Made by a program: the position numbers and the translations under genes
Assembly: GCA_963989245.1 (NCBI GenBank)
Contig: OZ022345.1
Span: 52,029,794-52,093,793, forward strand
DNA: 64,000 nucleotides
Origin: Nansenia antarctica
Lineage: Eukaryota; Chordata; Actinopteri; Argentiniformes; Microstomatidae
Reading direction: 5' to 3'
Shown here: piece by piece, positions 55,061 to 64,000 of the stretch
Numbering within the stretch: the stretch's first letter is position 1
How the letters are laid out: every line of letters starts with the position of its first letter
The notes under the pieces: generated by a model
Told to the model about the DNA's origin: nothing
What the model saw: the letters and a program-made list of their open reading frames with translations, nothing else
Databases searched by the model: none

Positions 55061-56001
55061 TTTTTGAAGAATACAAAAAATAGCTTTGTAACTACAACCA
55101 TTGGATTCCTTGACCCTGAAAATGTAGGTTTAGCAGTTAAAATCAATGTTCTAGCTTATTTAGAAGCCAAGATATTACAAAACGTGTGTATTATGGCGGC
55201 CATTTTGTAAATGCCAAGATGGCCGCCTTTCAGACATCTGTGCAAATGGAAACATATATTTTCTGATTCCTCATACAATGCCCTTTCCAAAAATGTATAG
55301 ATTAGCAAATCCCCAAAAAATTCCCACGAAAGTTTAAATTGAAACATAGTGAAACTGACTATGAGGTTGTGGGTCCCTTCCAAGCCCTGCTTGGCCTGCT
55401 CTGTCCTGGCCTCCCTCTCGTCTGTCTCCTTCTGAGTCTATGCAGTAGTTTCCTACTGTTTCAATTACACAGCGACGCTACACAAAGCAAAAACTACCTA
55501 AAATATTATAGACGCTTAAATAAGAAGACACCTATTGCCGAATTGGCTATGTTTCCTGAACATAAAATAATAACATTAATGCAAATGACAACTCATAAAG
55601 AGTTTTCCATACATTTTTCAGTAAATTGAGATTGTGTATAGGCTTGAAAAAAACAACAGAGTTTGAATGTATGTCAGAGTTCATCTATAGGTTTGCAATA
55701 CATTAATACTTCAGCTCACTGCAGCTCCTGGGATTATGACGTTATACGGTAAAACGTTTTGGAGAATGAATCAAACATCATTGTATTACAAATAAGAGCA
55801 TTACAATCTGTAATCTCTGCAAAAGGTTTAGGCTGTATATAGAACATTGACTGAGTTGTCTTATTCTGTTTTTAAGGCCATATACTGTACATCTTTATCC
55901 TTTCAATACACCATGTTACCGAAGATGTTGTATATGGTTTAAAAATGATAAAATGTTTGATTGTTGCAGAGACTAACATTCCAACTGGTATCAGTGTACC
56001 G

Positions 56002-56002
<1 letters not shown>
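55061..56002. other. Intergenic; paired ATGGCGGCC motifs
   Basis: ATTATGGCGGCCATTTTG and CCAAGATGGCCGCC at 55191-55227 face each other, each close to a YY1-type ATGGC site. No gene recognised. Confidence 0.4.
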
Positions 56003-56056
<54 letters not shown>

Positions 56057-56160
56057 TTCCCATTCCATGACATTTCAGTGTAAGGAGATAGGGTAGTAGA
56101 TGCATAGTTGACAGTGTTTCATGGCGCGCCAGCAATTCTCATCCATTCTCTTTCTATATG

Positions 56161-56244
<84 letters not shown>

Positions 56245-56271
56245 TGTGTGTGTGTGTGTGTGTGTGCGTGC

Positions 56272-56314
<43 letters not shown>

Positions 56315-56330
56315 TGCGCGTGTGTGTCAG
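56003..56330. repeat. (GT)n tracts upstream of the opsin exon
   Basis: (GT)n at 56004-56047 and a longer GT tract with GTGC interruptions at 56163-56325. Alternating purine-pyrimidine DNA that can adopt Z form, 0.85-1.2 kb upstream of the opsin start codon. Confidence 0.95.
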
Positions 56331-56389
56331 ACAGAGAGAGAAGGGGGAGGGGGGGGGAGAATGCATATGTGTGTGAGTGTGAGTGTGTC

Positions 56390-57172
56390 TCCCGTGACGC
56401 AAGACGTGGCTTTAAAGCTCTCCGAAGCTCGGTCAAGGAACGCAGACCTCTCATGCGCGCACTGAGCTCAACAACGTAGCAGAGGCAGAAGAGAAGCGGA
56501 GATATGACAGAGATGCTTCACAATTAGAGCTGAAATCCGGACTGACCTTTAAATCTCATATTTTAATTGGAGTTGGAGTTTCATTTGGTGTGGCAACTAG
56601 GACCAAGTGTGACAACTGTTAGTGTGTAGGCTAAGGGTAACAATCTTAATGCTAATTATAGTAAAGATGATTTGGTATTTTCGCGATAACAGTACATTAG
56701 ACAATGTTTGCACCCGCTGCATTGACTCCAGCGTGGTGAATGAACGCCGAACAACGCGCGCGTAACGGCGATGGACACCGGGGACCAGCGCAGCGGTGCA
56801 GAAGCTACACCCCGGGATTGCCTTGCGCGATCGCCGCACAATTGAACTCCATCCTTGTTTCACCCCACTATAGACTTGACGGACATATCATTGTCATGAC
56901 TGATGTTTCGTGAATTGTATCGCATGCTGTAACATTATATAACATTGCCTTTGTCGAGAAGAAGTGCCTGTCTGTCACACTATGCGCTAAACTAGCTGCT
57001 TGGTGAAGTTTTCACGGCCACAGCATATTGAATAAACAGAAGGGTAACAGTGGCATTTCGCCGTGGTGGTGAAAAGCATGGATTAATAATCGTCCAGCTG
57101 CACTTGACACGGAGGTGAACATCTTTCTGAAGAGCAGCTCTTAGGCTACCACGTGATGGACATAGACACACA
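56390..57172 (+). promoter_or_regulatory. Probable promoter and 5' UTR region of the opsin gene
   Basis: Contains a local CpG-rich patch (about 56735-56835: GAACGCCGAACAACGCGCGC and following) ahead of the opsin ATG at 57173. The transcription start and any upstream non-coding exon cannot be placed from sequence alone. Confidence 0.35.
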
Positions 57173-57626
57173 ATGCTGGGTAATGCTATGAACTCCGTGC
57201 GCAATACCCTAACTGAGCCCAACTTCACCCAGAGTAATGTGACAACTACTGAGTCCAGGATGTTTTCTGATCAGGCCGACCTGAACTCCAGCTTTAACGT
57301 CAGCGACGACCCGTTCCCCTTCCTGGACAGAGAATGGAACGACGTGCCCGTGGAGACCCTCTCCCGGGTAGGGTTCATCGTGCTGTCCGTGTTCTTGGGC
57401 GTGATAATGACCTTCGGTTTTCTCAACAACTTAGTGGTCCTGCTGCTCTTTTGCAAGTTCAAGTGCCTGCGCACCCCGGTCAACATGCTCCTGCTCAACA
57501 TCAGCGTCAGCGACATGCTGGTGTGTCTCTTCGGCACCACGCTCAGCTTCGCCTCCAGCACCCAGGGGAAGTGGCTCTTGGGTCGCCACGGGTGCAGTTG
57601 GTACGGCTTTATCAACTCCTGCTTCG
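57173..57626 (+). CDS. TMT-type opsin, exon 1
   Basis: 151 codons plus one base, ending at a consensus donor (TTCG|GTGAGT at 57626/57627). The extracellular N terminus has four N-glycosylation sequons (Asn17, 22, 38, 42). TM1 spans about 66-94 with GFLNNLVVL (Asn1.50), then the LRTPVNMLLLNIS intracellular loop start, TM2 with SVSDML (Asp114, position 2.50), and Cys141 of the conserved extracellular disulfide in HGCSWYGF. The end at CFG in TM3 fits a phase-1 opsin exon. Residues match teleost multiple tissue (TMT) opsins more than OPN3; the subtype is not resolved. Such opsins are non-visual light receptors in brain and peripheral tissues. The ATG at 57188 is an alternative start. Later exons (TM3-TM7, retinal lysine) are beyond the window. 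Confidence 0.92.
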
Positions 57627-57687
57627 GTGAGTTCAGTTGACATCGTCATGCAAGTCCGTTGCCTACACACCGTGACGTTAGAATTAT

Positions 57688-57866
57688 AAGGTTCTATCTC
57701 CATTTTTGAGTGTTTTACATAATCTCATCCATTAGGTGTTTATTAATGCCTGTGTGGTGTTATTTTTTTTTAAATGTTGACATTTTTAAGTTAGTAATTC
57801 ATAAAATACAAAGGTTCCATCTCACAAAACATATCTCTGAACTGCCCTAAACGGAGATAGAACCTT
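57688..57866. mobile_element. Short MITE in opsin intron 1
   Basis: AAGGTTCTATCTCC on the left (57688) and its inverted copy GGAGATAGAACCTT on the right (to 57866), 179 bp apart end to end. No coding content. Superfamily not determined. Confidence 0.6.
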
Positions 57867-58214
57867 ATCATGCTAAGCTCACGACACGTTATGTGTCTTG
57901 TAGAGTTAAGGCACAGTGCATTCGTTCGCCAGGAATAGTTTTAAAACCCTGTAGCTCTTGAGGAGGGCTGCAGCAGACATAGTTTTTCTTTGTTTTCACA
58001 ATGGCAATCAACAGTGTCGGGTGAACGAACTTGAGTGTAGAAGAGGCTGGACATACTCAAATGTAATTGTATACCTGGGCGACAGCAGCAGCATCCCACT
58101 CTCACAAAAGAGTACCGAGGTGTGTCCCCAAGGTGTGTCCTTGGTCCATTACGAAAGTTCCACATCAATCTTCTCTCGATTTTTTTTTTTTCTCAAATAA
58201 TTATTATACATATT
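57867..58214. other. Opsin intron 1, no gene seen
   Basis: Intron sequence without recognisable features. Confidence 0.4.
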
Positions 58215-58339
58215 GGGCCAGTTTCACAGACAAGGCTTAAGCCTAATCCTGGACTAAAAAGCATCTTCAATGGAGATTTTACATTGAAAGTGTGATTTAG
58301 TCCAGGACTAGGCTTAAGCCTTGTCTGTGAAACCGGCCC
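58215..58339. mobile_element. Foldback (Angel-like) MITE
   Basis: 125 bp, almost fully palindromic. The left arm GGGCCAGTTTCACAGACAAG... and the right arm match over 44 bp with 2 differences, around a 37-bp loop. Resembles the small palindromic elements common in fish, e.g. zebrafish Angel; the family name is by recollection. Confidence 0.85.
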
Positions 58340-59284
58340 TTAGTGTTCAACACAGTCTTACAGGAATTTCCAGGATTGTTTGTCTCGAATTATGGTGTCG
58401 TAACATTTTAAAAGTCACAACTTGTTGCTCTTCAAGAATACAAGAATCACAAATCCCCATTCATACAATGCCTATGACAAAATTCGCAAGGAATTTGAAA
58501 GTGGAGCTTATATGAGTGTTTCCAGAATTTCCTGCTAAAGTCGCTACAGCAACCTAGGTTAATACAATATAGCCTACACTGTAAATGGAAAATAATTAAC
58601 ACCAGCACAATGTTACACTTTATGTGACACTGAGTGTAGGGTATTGTATTTCAATTAAAACCAACATGAACAATAGTCTTTACATGTATTTGGTATTAAT
58701 TGTAATTATTTGGGTTTGAGTTGAGTCCTTGATTAGTTTGATAGCAGGTGTGTTAGTGCTGGGCCTCACCAGAAGGGTCAGGGTAAGGGTTCGGGTTAGG
58801 GTTAAAGCCCCAGCGCCAGGGTTGAAGAACACAACATTAGGAGAGACTTTTCAGTCAATGTCTCAAGGTAACTGCAGAGGACAGATCTGCTCAGTGCATA
58901 GGGCTGCCACATTGTATGACCGTCAGTTATGACCATGAACAAAAAATAAAGGGCCGTTATAACTATTTGAATACATTGATTTTAGTAAAAGCATAATACA
59001 TTGAGAATATGTACATTGTAATATCCCCTCCCCTCCATAATTGTCATAATTGCAGCATGCATCCGTTCACCTTCACTGAGAGAGTGTGGGCTGTGGGGTT
59101 ATGCTGTTCCATATACGTAGGTAGCTATTTTTTGCTGGTGGCCTGTTTGATTCCTGGAACTTGAATAATAATCATGGTTTGGTCAATTCTGCTTACAATT
59201 CAGCTCACTGTAAGGCTGACTGACTGCTGACAGGACTACAGAGTCTCTGCAGGGACAATAGCAAGATGAGCTGTGACTGAAGAC
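58340..59284. other. Opsin intron 1, no gene seen
   Basis: Telomere-like GGGTAAGGGTTCGGGTTAGG occurs at about 58782-58802. Nothing else recognised. Confidence 0.4.
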
Positions 59285-59930
59285 TAGACTGAATGAATGA
59301 ATGGACTTTATTGTCATTGCTACAGTACAGGTACCAAACAACGACATTTAGGAGGGGTGGCTCCCCTGGTGTTAGGAAAAGGGAAAAAGATAAAACTTTT
59401 TGAAAAAAATCACAAGAAGGGAAGGAGCTGGTTTACATAAATAAAGGCTATGTACACTATCCACTATACTATACTGTACAGATAGACGACTAGGGTTGTC
59501 ATATTGCACAATAGTATTGTTTCACGTTATTTAAAGTGTCACAGTTTGCAGGCTTGAAATGTACATGTTTGTGCCTCAGCACTACACCTGATTTTTTCAG
59601 TCCAGCAGCTGCCATACAATCCGTCCAGACTGTCCAGGGCCCAGAACTTAGGTCTTTGCTGTGTTTAGGGCCTGGAAGGCCCTGTGGTAGAAGCTGTTCT
59701 TCAGTCTGTTAGTCTTAGCGGCCATGGTCCTGAACCGCCTTTTCGAGGGCAGCCTGGTAAAGTGTACGTACCCAGGGTGGGTCGGGTCCCTGGAGATCTT
59801 GGAGGCCTTCCTGAGACAGCGTGTGTTGTACAGCTCTTCCAGAGAGGGGAGGGGGGCGCCGGTGATCTTCTGTGCTGTTCTCACGACTCTCTGTAGCGCA
59901 TTTCTCTCCGCTGTTGTGCCACACTGATGC
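59285..59930 (-). mobile_element. LINE 3' end, CATT-tailed family, copy 4
   Basis: The longest copy of this family. The minus strand encodes LQRVVRTAQKITGAPLPSLE, LYNTRCLRKASKISRDPTHP, RLPSKRRFRTMAAKTNRLKN and SFYHRAFQALNTAKT followed by a stop at 59648, then a 3' UTR to a (GAAT)n start at 59285. The RT core is missing. Confidence 0.85.
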
Positions 59931-60562
59931 TATTAATGCTCCCCTGTGTATGCAGAGCATTATACATATTGAACAGTGAATGTGTAGGAATTAGTGTGCC
60001 TCTGCCACTAAGATTGTTGGGTTGTTGAAAGGTTTTGTTCACTTTTCTTACTCCCTTTTTTCCGTCCATGACAACTGTCACTTCCAGATATACAAATAAA
60101 CGGTCTACTGAAAACGCCTAGTTGATGTTACTAGTCATGTGACCAACGGCAGAGAGGAAGGCAACACGTTTTGATGTGACAGTGGGAGATATGAAATACG
60201 TTTAAAAACAAATTCTGCTACATATTATTTAGTAAATTAGAAACATCCCTCTATCTCACTCAAACACAGAAGTGGACAGAATATTTATTTTTGCCAGAAG
60301 ACCACCCCCAGCTAATATTTGCACTTTTCCCATTTTTCTAATTCCCACTATGATTGATTGAATTGTGAAGAGAAACCACGCTGTACAGAACATTAGGTCA
60401 TGCTTCTTCATGGAATTGTCTACTATCACTAACATGTCTGCATGTGTTTGACTGTGCCATCGATGGAACAGGGGGGAAAGATAATGTAGTTAGACTACAA
60501 TACCCGTATCTGTCTTTGTGTAACAAACAAATAAACAAGGAAGTAAGTTAATGCAGTGTAAG

Positions 60563-60607
<45 letters not shown>

Positions 60608-61120
60608 ACGTATGTGTGAGTATAATGCATCATTATTGAGCTATTGACATTTCAAGTTATGGAGAAATGTGCATTATCCTTTATAAAGATGAACACAATG
60701 CTGTTGTAATGAATAGGCACTTTGCATAATCATGATTTTACACCATTAAAAGCCTTTTAAATTATTTTCTTTTACTCTCCTTTCTCCTTCTCTCCATCCC
60801 TTTACCTCCTCTCTCTGCATACTATTTCTTTATTTTTTGTGTGTTCCTACTACTACTACGTAGTATTATTATTCTTTTCCTGGCATCGGTCAAATAGCTA
60901 AAAAAGTCCCTGACCAAAAATGCTATGAATTTGTATGCCATAACTAGGGAGCATCAGTAACTATGGCAGAAAGAATGACCATGATTAGACCATAGGTGGC
61001 ACTATAATAACCAAAAGTAAATAACTTCAGAATGCTGGCATTTCCACCCCGTTATCAAACTGTCGTTTTATGATAAAGCGTAGTCTTCTTACCTGTGAGC
61101 TCTTTCATTAGCGGACACCT
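59931..61120. other. Opsin intron 1; (GT)n
   Basis: (GT)n at 60565-60604. No gene recognised. Confidence 0.5.
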
Positions 61121-61230
61121 GAAGATCATCATGCCAAGATAGAACTGGTCAGCAGACCAGCATGTGAGCTTGTCTCTACAAGCTCACATGCTGGTCTGCT
61201 GACCAGTTCTATCTTGGCATGATGATCTTC
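61121..61230. repeat. Perfect 53-bp palindrome at a gypsy boundary
   Basis: Left arm 61121-61173 and right arm 61178-61230 are exact reverse complements, separated by CTCT. The right arm runs into a gypsy gag frame whose ATG (61219) lies inside it, so the left arm appears to be an inverted copy of the first part of the element's coding end. Confidence 0.97.
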
Positions 61231-61673
61231 ATTGTGGCTTTTGATGAGTCGGCGGAGCAGTGGTCGACTTAAGTGGAAAGGTTTGAACATTTCGTGACGG
61301 CAAATGGAATTTTGGATGAGAGGAAGCTCGCTGTTTTTCTGAGTGTGATTGGAGCAACGACATACGGATTGCTGCACAGCTTAATTGCTCCGGATAAACC
61401 GGGGGTGAAAAGTTATTGCTGAAAGATCAATCAGAGGGGGAGACTATAGCCCAGTATATTGCAGATCTGAAGAAACTGTCGGAGCACTGTGAGTTTGGGG
61501 CTTACCTGCCGGAGGCACTGAGGGACAGGTTTGTCTGTGGCCTCATCAGTGAGTCCATCCAGAAGAGGCTATTAACAGAGACAGCCCTCACCTATCATAA
61601 AGCAGTGAGATCGCCGTGGCTATGGAAACAGTGGCGAGGGAGTCCCAACAACTCAGCAGCTCCTTCAAGGTGA
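61219..61673 (+). pseudogene. gag of the mag-like element
   Basis: MMIFIVAFDESAEQWST, then an in-frame stop (61270-61272), then VERFEHFVTANGILDERKLA and FLSVIGATTYGLLHSLIAPD. A deletion near 61410 removes part of the capsid region and changes frame, after which LKDQSEGETIAQYIADLKKL and LRDRFVCGLISESIQKRLLT are read. This is the usual gypsy capsid layout. Not able to encode a full Gag. Confidence 0.85.
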
Positions 61674-63058
61674 ATGCAATGTCTCTCTCATCTACTCCGG
61701 GGAGAAAATGCACCCGGTGTGGGAGGACCAATCATATGGAGAGTGACTGCTTCTACAAGGCTCAGACATGTCACCGCTGCGGTAAGAGGGGCCACATTTC
61801 ACGTACATGCAGAGAAAGTAAGCAGGAAAATAAATCAGCAGGGAACACTAAGTGGGAGAAAAGAGGGGACAGATGGAGAGAAAAGTCAAACAGACAGATA
61901 AATAAGTTGAACACCAGTGTTAATCAGAGAAATACGGATACAGACTCAGATGGTGAATTAACCCTGCACATGGTGAATGTAGCTGATGATGTCACCCAGC
62001 GGGGAAATTCAGCCTCAGCAGTGATCTGGGTCAGGCCAAAGGTAGAGGGGCAAAACATTGACATGGAATTGGACACAGGGGCAGCAGTTTCACTCATGTC
62101 AGAGAGACTGTACAAGGAAAAATTCAGCCATATTCCCCTGCACCACAGCCACACCCTGCTGAAAATATATACAGGTGAAGTGATTGCACCAGTGGGGGTT
62201 GTAAAAGTGAAGGTTCAAATGCACAGAGAAAGAGCACGGCTCCCACTGTATGTGGTGAAAGTTGATGCACCCCCCTTATTTGGGCGTGAGTGGCTGAGAA
62301 GAGTGAAATTGAACTGGAGAGAAATTAAAACGGTCAGATCAGTACAACGCATGCAGAAGGACACCTTGGAAACAGTGTTAAAGGGGCATGCAGATGTATT
62401 CAAGGACGAATTGGGAACATTGAAGGGCTTTGAAGTAACTCTGACACTCAAGCCAGAACATCCGCCGAAGTTCTGTCAGGCCCGTGTGGTCCCCTATGCA
62501 CTCAGGCCCAAAGTGGACGCCGAGCTGGAGCGCCTGCAGCAACTTAAAGTGATTTCTCCAGTCCAGTTCAGTGATTGGGCCACCCCCATCGTACCAGTCA
62601 CTAAGAAAAATGGGAGTGTACGCATCTGCGGGGACTTTAAAGTGACTTTGAACCCTGCCCTCTGTGCTGACCATTATCCCATACCCCGTATTGAGGATAT
62701 GTTTGCTTCCCTAGCGGGGGGGCAGCGTTTCAGCAAGTTGGATCTTTCCAATGCATACTTGCAGGTGCCTGTGGAGGAGAGCTCCCGCAAATATCTCACC
62801 ATCACAACTCACAAAGGTATGTTCTGCTATAACCGACTGCCCTTCGGCATAACGTCAGCGCCCTCCATTTTTCAGCGCGTCATGGATCAAGTCCTTCAGG
62901 GGCTCTCCAACATGCACTGTTTTTTGGATGACATACTAGTAACTGGGGGTGATGATGCTGAGCACCTGAAGACGTTGGAGGTGGTGCTGAGTCGACTGGA
63001 GAAGTTTGGCCTCAGGGTACACGAAAGAAGAAGAAGGGTGCAGCGAGAACATTTTTAG
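61616..63058 (+). pseudogene. gag-pol: CCHC fingers, protease and RT
   Basis: 480 residues. Two zinc knuckles, CTRCGRTNHMESDC (32-45) and CHRCGKRGHISRTC (52-65). Aspartic protease ELDTGAAVSLM (DTGA 153-156) and GREWLRRVKLNW. RT with KKNGSVRICGDFK, YPIPRIEDMFASL, FSKLDLSNAYLQVPV and FLDDILVTG (Asp438-Asp439). It stops at 63058 shortly after the catalytic block; a short lysine/arginine-rich run (HERRRRVQREHF) replaces the usual text there, pointing to a frameshift just before the stop. Confidence 0.9.
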
Positions 63059-63073
63059 TTTTTCAAAGACTCA

Positions 63074-63301
63074 TTGGAATACCTGGGACATGTGATCGAC
63101 ACCACTGGCCTCCATAAATCCCCAGAAAAGCTCAGGGCGATTGCTGAGGCCCCAGCCCCAACGAATGTAGGCCAGCTTCGCTCCTTTCTGGGATTAATCA
63201 ATTACTATGGCCGATTTGTACAAGACATGGCCACAACACTCAGCCCCCTGCACGCATTGCTACACAAGGGGGACACAATGGGAATGGTCTCTGGAGTGTG
63301 A
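63074..63301 (+). pseudogene. RT thumb segment
   Basis: MEYLGHVIDTTGLHKSPEKL and SFLGLINYYGRFVQDMATTL continue the RT connection in another frame, then break at about 63275 (KGDTMGM), where the RNase H frame takes over. Confidence 0.85.
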
Positions 63302-64000
63302 AAAGGCGTTCTGCTCAGCGAAGGAGCAGCTACTCTCGGAGAGTGTATTGACTCATTACAACCCCGAGCTGCCAATCAGACTGGCATGTGACGCCTCGCC
63401 CTATGGCGTGGGCGCAGTGACTTCGCATGTGATGCCGGGGGGTCAGGAGAGACCCATAGCGTTCGCCTCCAGAACATTGAGTAAAGCCGAGCAAAATTAC
63501 GCTCAAATTGAGAGGGAGGCTCTGGGAATCATATTTGGCGTGCGCAAATTCCATGCGTATTTGTACGGGCACCATTTCACCCTGCTCACTGACCACAAGC
63601 CACTGACTACGATACTGAGCCCCAGCAAAGCCATTCCGTCAATGGCGTCTGCGAGACTGCAGCAATGGGCCCTGATATTAGCCGCTCACAACTACTCGAT
63701 TCAGTACAGGTGTGCGGCTGAACATGGCAATGCTGACGGCCTCTCACGCCTGCCACTGAAGGTGGATCACAAGGATAAACCAGGTTCAGTGGATACTGTA
63801 TTGATACATCACCTGGACTCGCTGCCAGTATGCAGCACTGACATTCGCAAAGAAACAAGATATGATCCAGTGCTGGCACGAGTGATGGACATGATCTTGT
63901 CAGGTCACTTTCCTGCAGCACAGGGGTGGGACAGTGCACTGACACCCTATTACTCAAGGAGGGACGAGCTCTCGGTGGTACAGGGGTGTCTGTTGTGGGG
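63276..64000 (+). CDS. RNase H region, open to the window end
   Basis: A frame without stops from about 63276 to the last base. It reads WEWSLECEKAFCSAKEQL, LACDASPYGVGAVTSHV, PIAFASRTLSKAEQNYAQIE, LLTDHKPLTTIL, YRCAAEHGNADGLSRLP and a linker (DPVLARVMDMIL) typical of the region before the integrase zinc finger. The RNase H catalytic residues Asp (CDAS), Glu (IERE) and Asp (TDHK, NADGLSR) are present. Part of the mag-like pol. Confidence 0.9.

Larger units (their letters stand above)
61219..64000 (+). mobile_element. mag-like Ty3/gypsy element, 3' part beyond the window
   Basis: Gag, protease, RT, RNase H and the start of the spacer before integrase are present in order, with several frame breaks. 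Two CCHC fingers and the DTGA protease fit the mag/K02A2.6-like branch. No 5' LTR was found: the element begins at the palindrome, so the 5' LTR and leader are missing or were rearranged. The 3' end lies beyond base 64000. Confidence 0.88.

Overview
The window looks like teleost fish nuclear DNA. It carries Rex1-like, L2-like and REL-endonuclease LINEs, Sushi-like, CsRn1-like and mag-like Ty3/gypsy elements, tRNA-derived SINEs, hAT, Harbinger and mariner-type non-autonomous elements, very long (GT)n tracts, and the first coding exon of a TMT-type opsin. Identifications come from reading translated frames, motifs, splice sites and repeat structure by eye; no database search was run. Most of the 64 kb is transposable-element and satellite DNA.

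Layout. 0-13 kb: minisatellites, two hAT elements with perfect 8-bp target-site duplications (3734-5293 and 7244-8070), SINEs, two copies of a CATT-tailed LINE 3' end, and two paralogous signal-peptide-type exons on the minus strand (5468-5622 and 10355-10502). 13.5-19.4 kb: a nearly full-length but broken L2-like LINE (minus) with an esterase-type ORF1 and an APE/RT ORF2, interrupted by a Harbinger MITE and a second retroelement fragment. 20.3-24.8 kb: a complete Ty3/gypsy element with two 235-bp LTRs that read as identical, a tRNA-Trp-like primer site, an intact 1102-aa pol and one in-frame stop in gag. 25.6-29 kb: a MITE carrying telomere-like repeats, microsatellites, and a TA-flanked 1.1-kb element. 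29-31.8 kb: a decayed Sushi-like element whose 3' LTR hosts a solo LTR flanked by ATTAG. 32.9-37.8 kb: LINE pieces, including a Rex1-like LINE (minus) split by an oppositely oriented REL-endonuclease retrotransposon fragment. 37.8-41.3 kb: a 3.4-kb element bounded by 37-bp inverted repeats (36/37 identical), holding a spliced gene with Cys/His patterns like the FAR1/WRKY-GCM1 DNA-binding region of MULE transposases but no visible transposase domain. 41.3-49.4 kb: LINE tails, one possible secreted-protein ORF, more hAT-type elements and SINEs. 49.6-52.6 kb: a 25-bp satellite lying between two blocks of a 31-bp satellite. 53.6-55.1 kb: a jockey-like RT fragment and a cysteine-rich CXC-like fragment. 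56.4-57.6 kb: promoter-proximal DNA and exon 1 of the opsin. 57.6-64 kb: probably opsin intron 1, with two foldback MITEs, a LINE tail, a 53-bp perfect palindrome, and a mag-like gypsy element that runs off the window.

Only the opsin exon is a confidently recognised host gene. The paired signal-peptide exons, the 42.4-42.9 kb ORF and the gene inside the 37.8-41.3 kb element are the less certain coding candidates. The strongest candidate for something undescribed is the 37.8-41.3 kb inverted-repeat element with its spliced DNA-binding-type gene.
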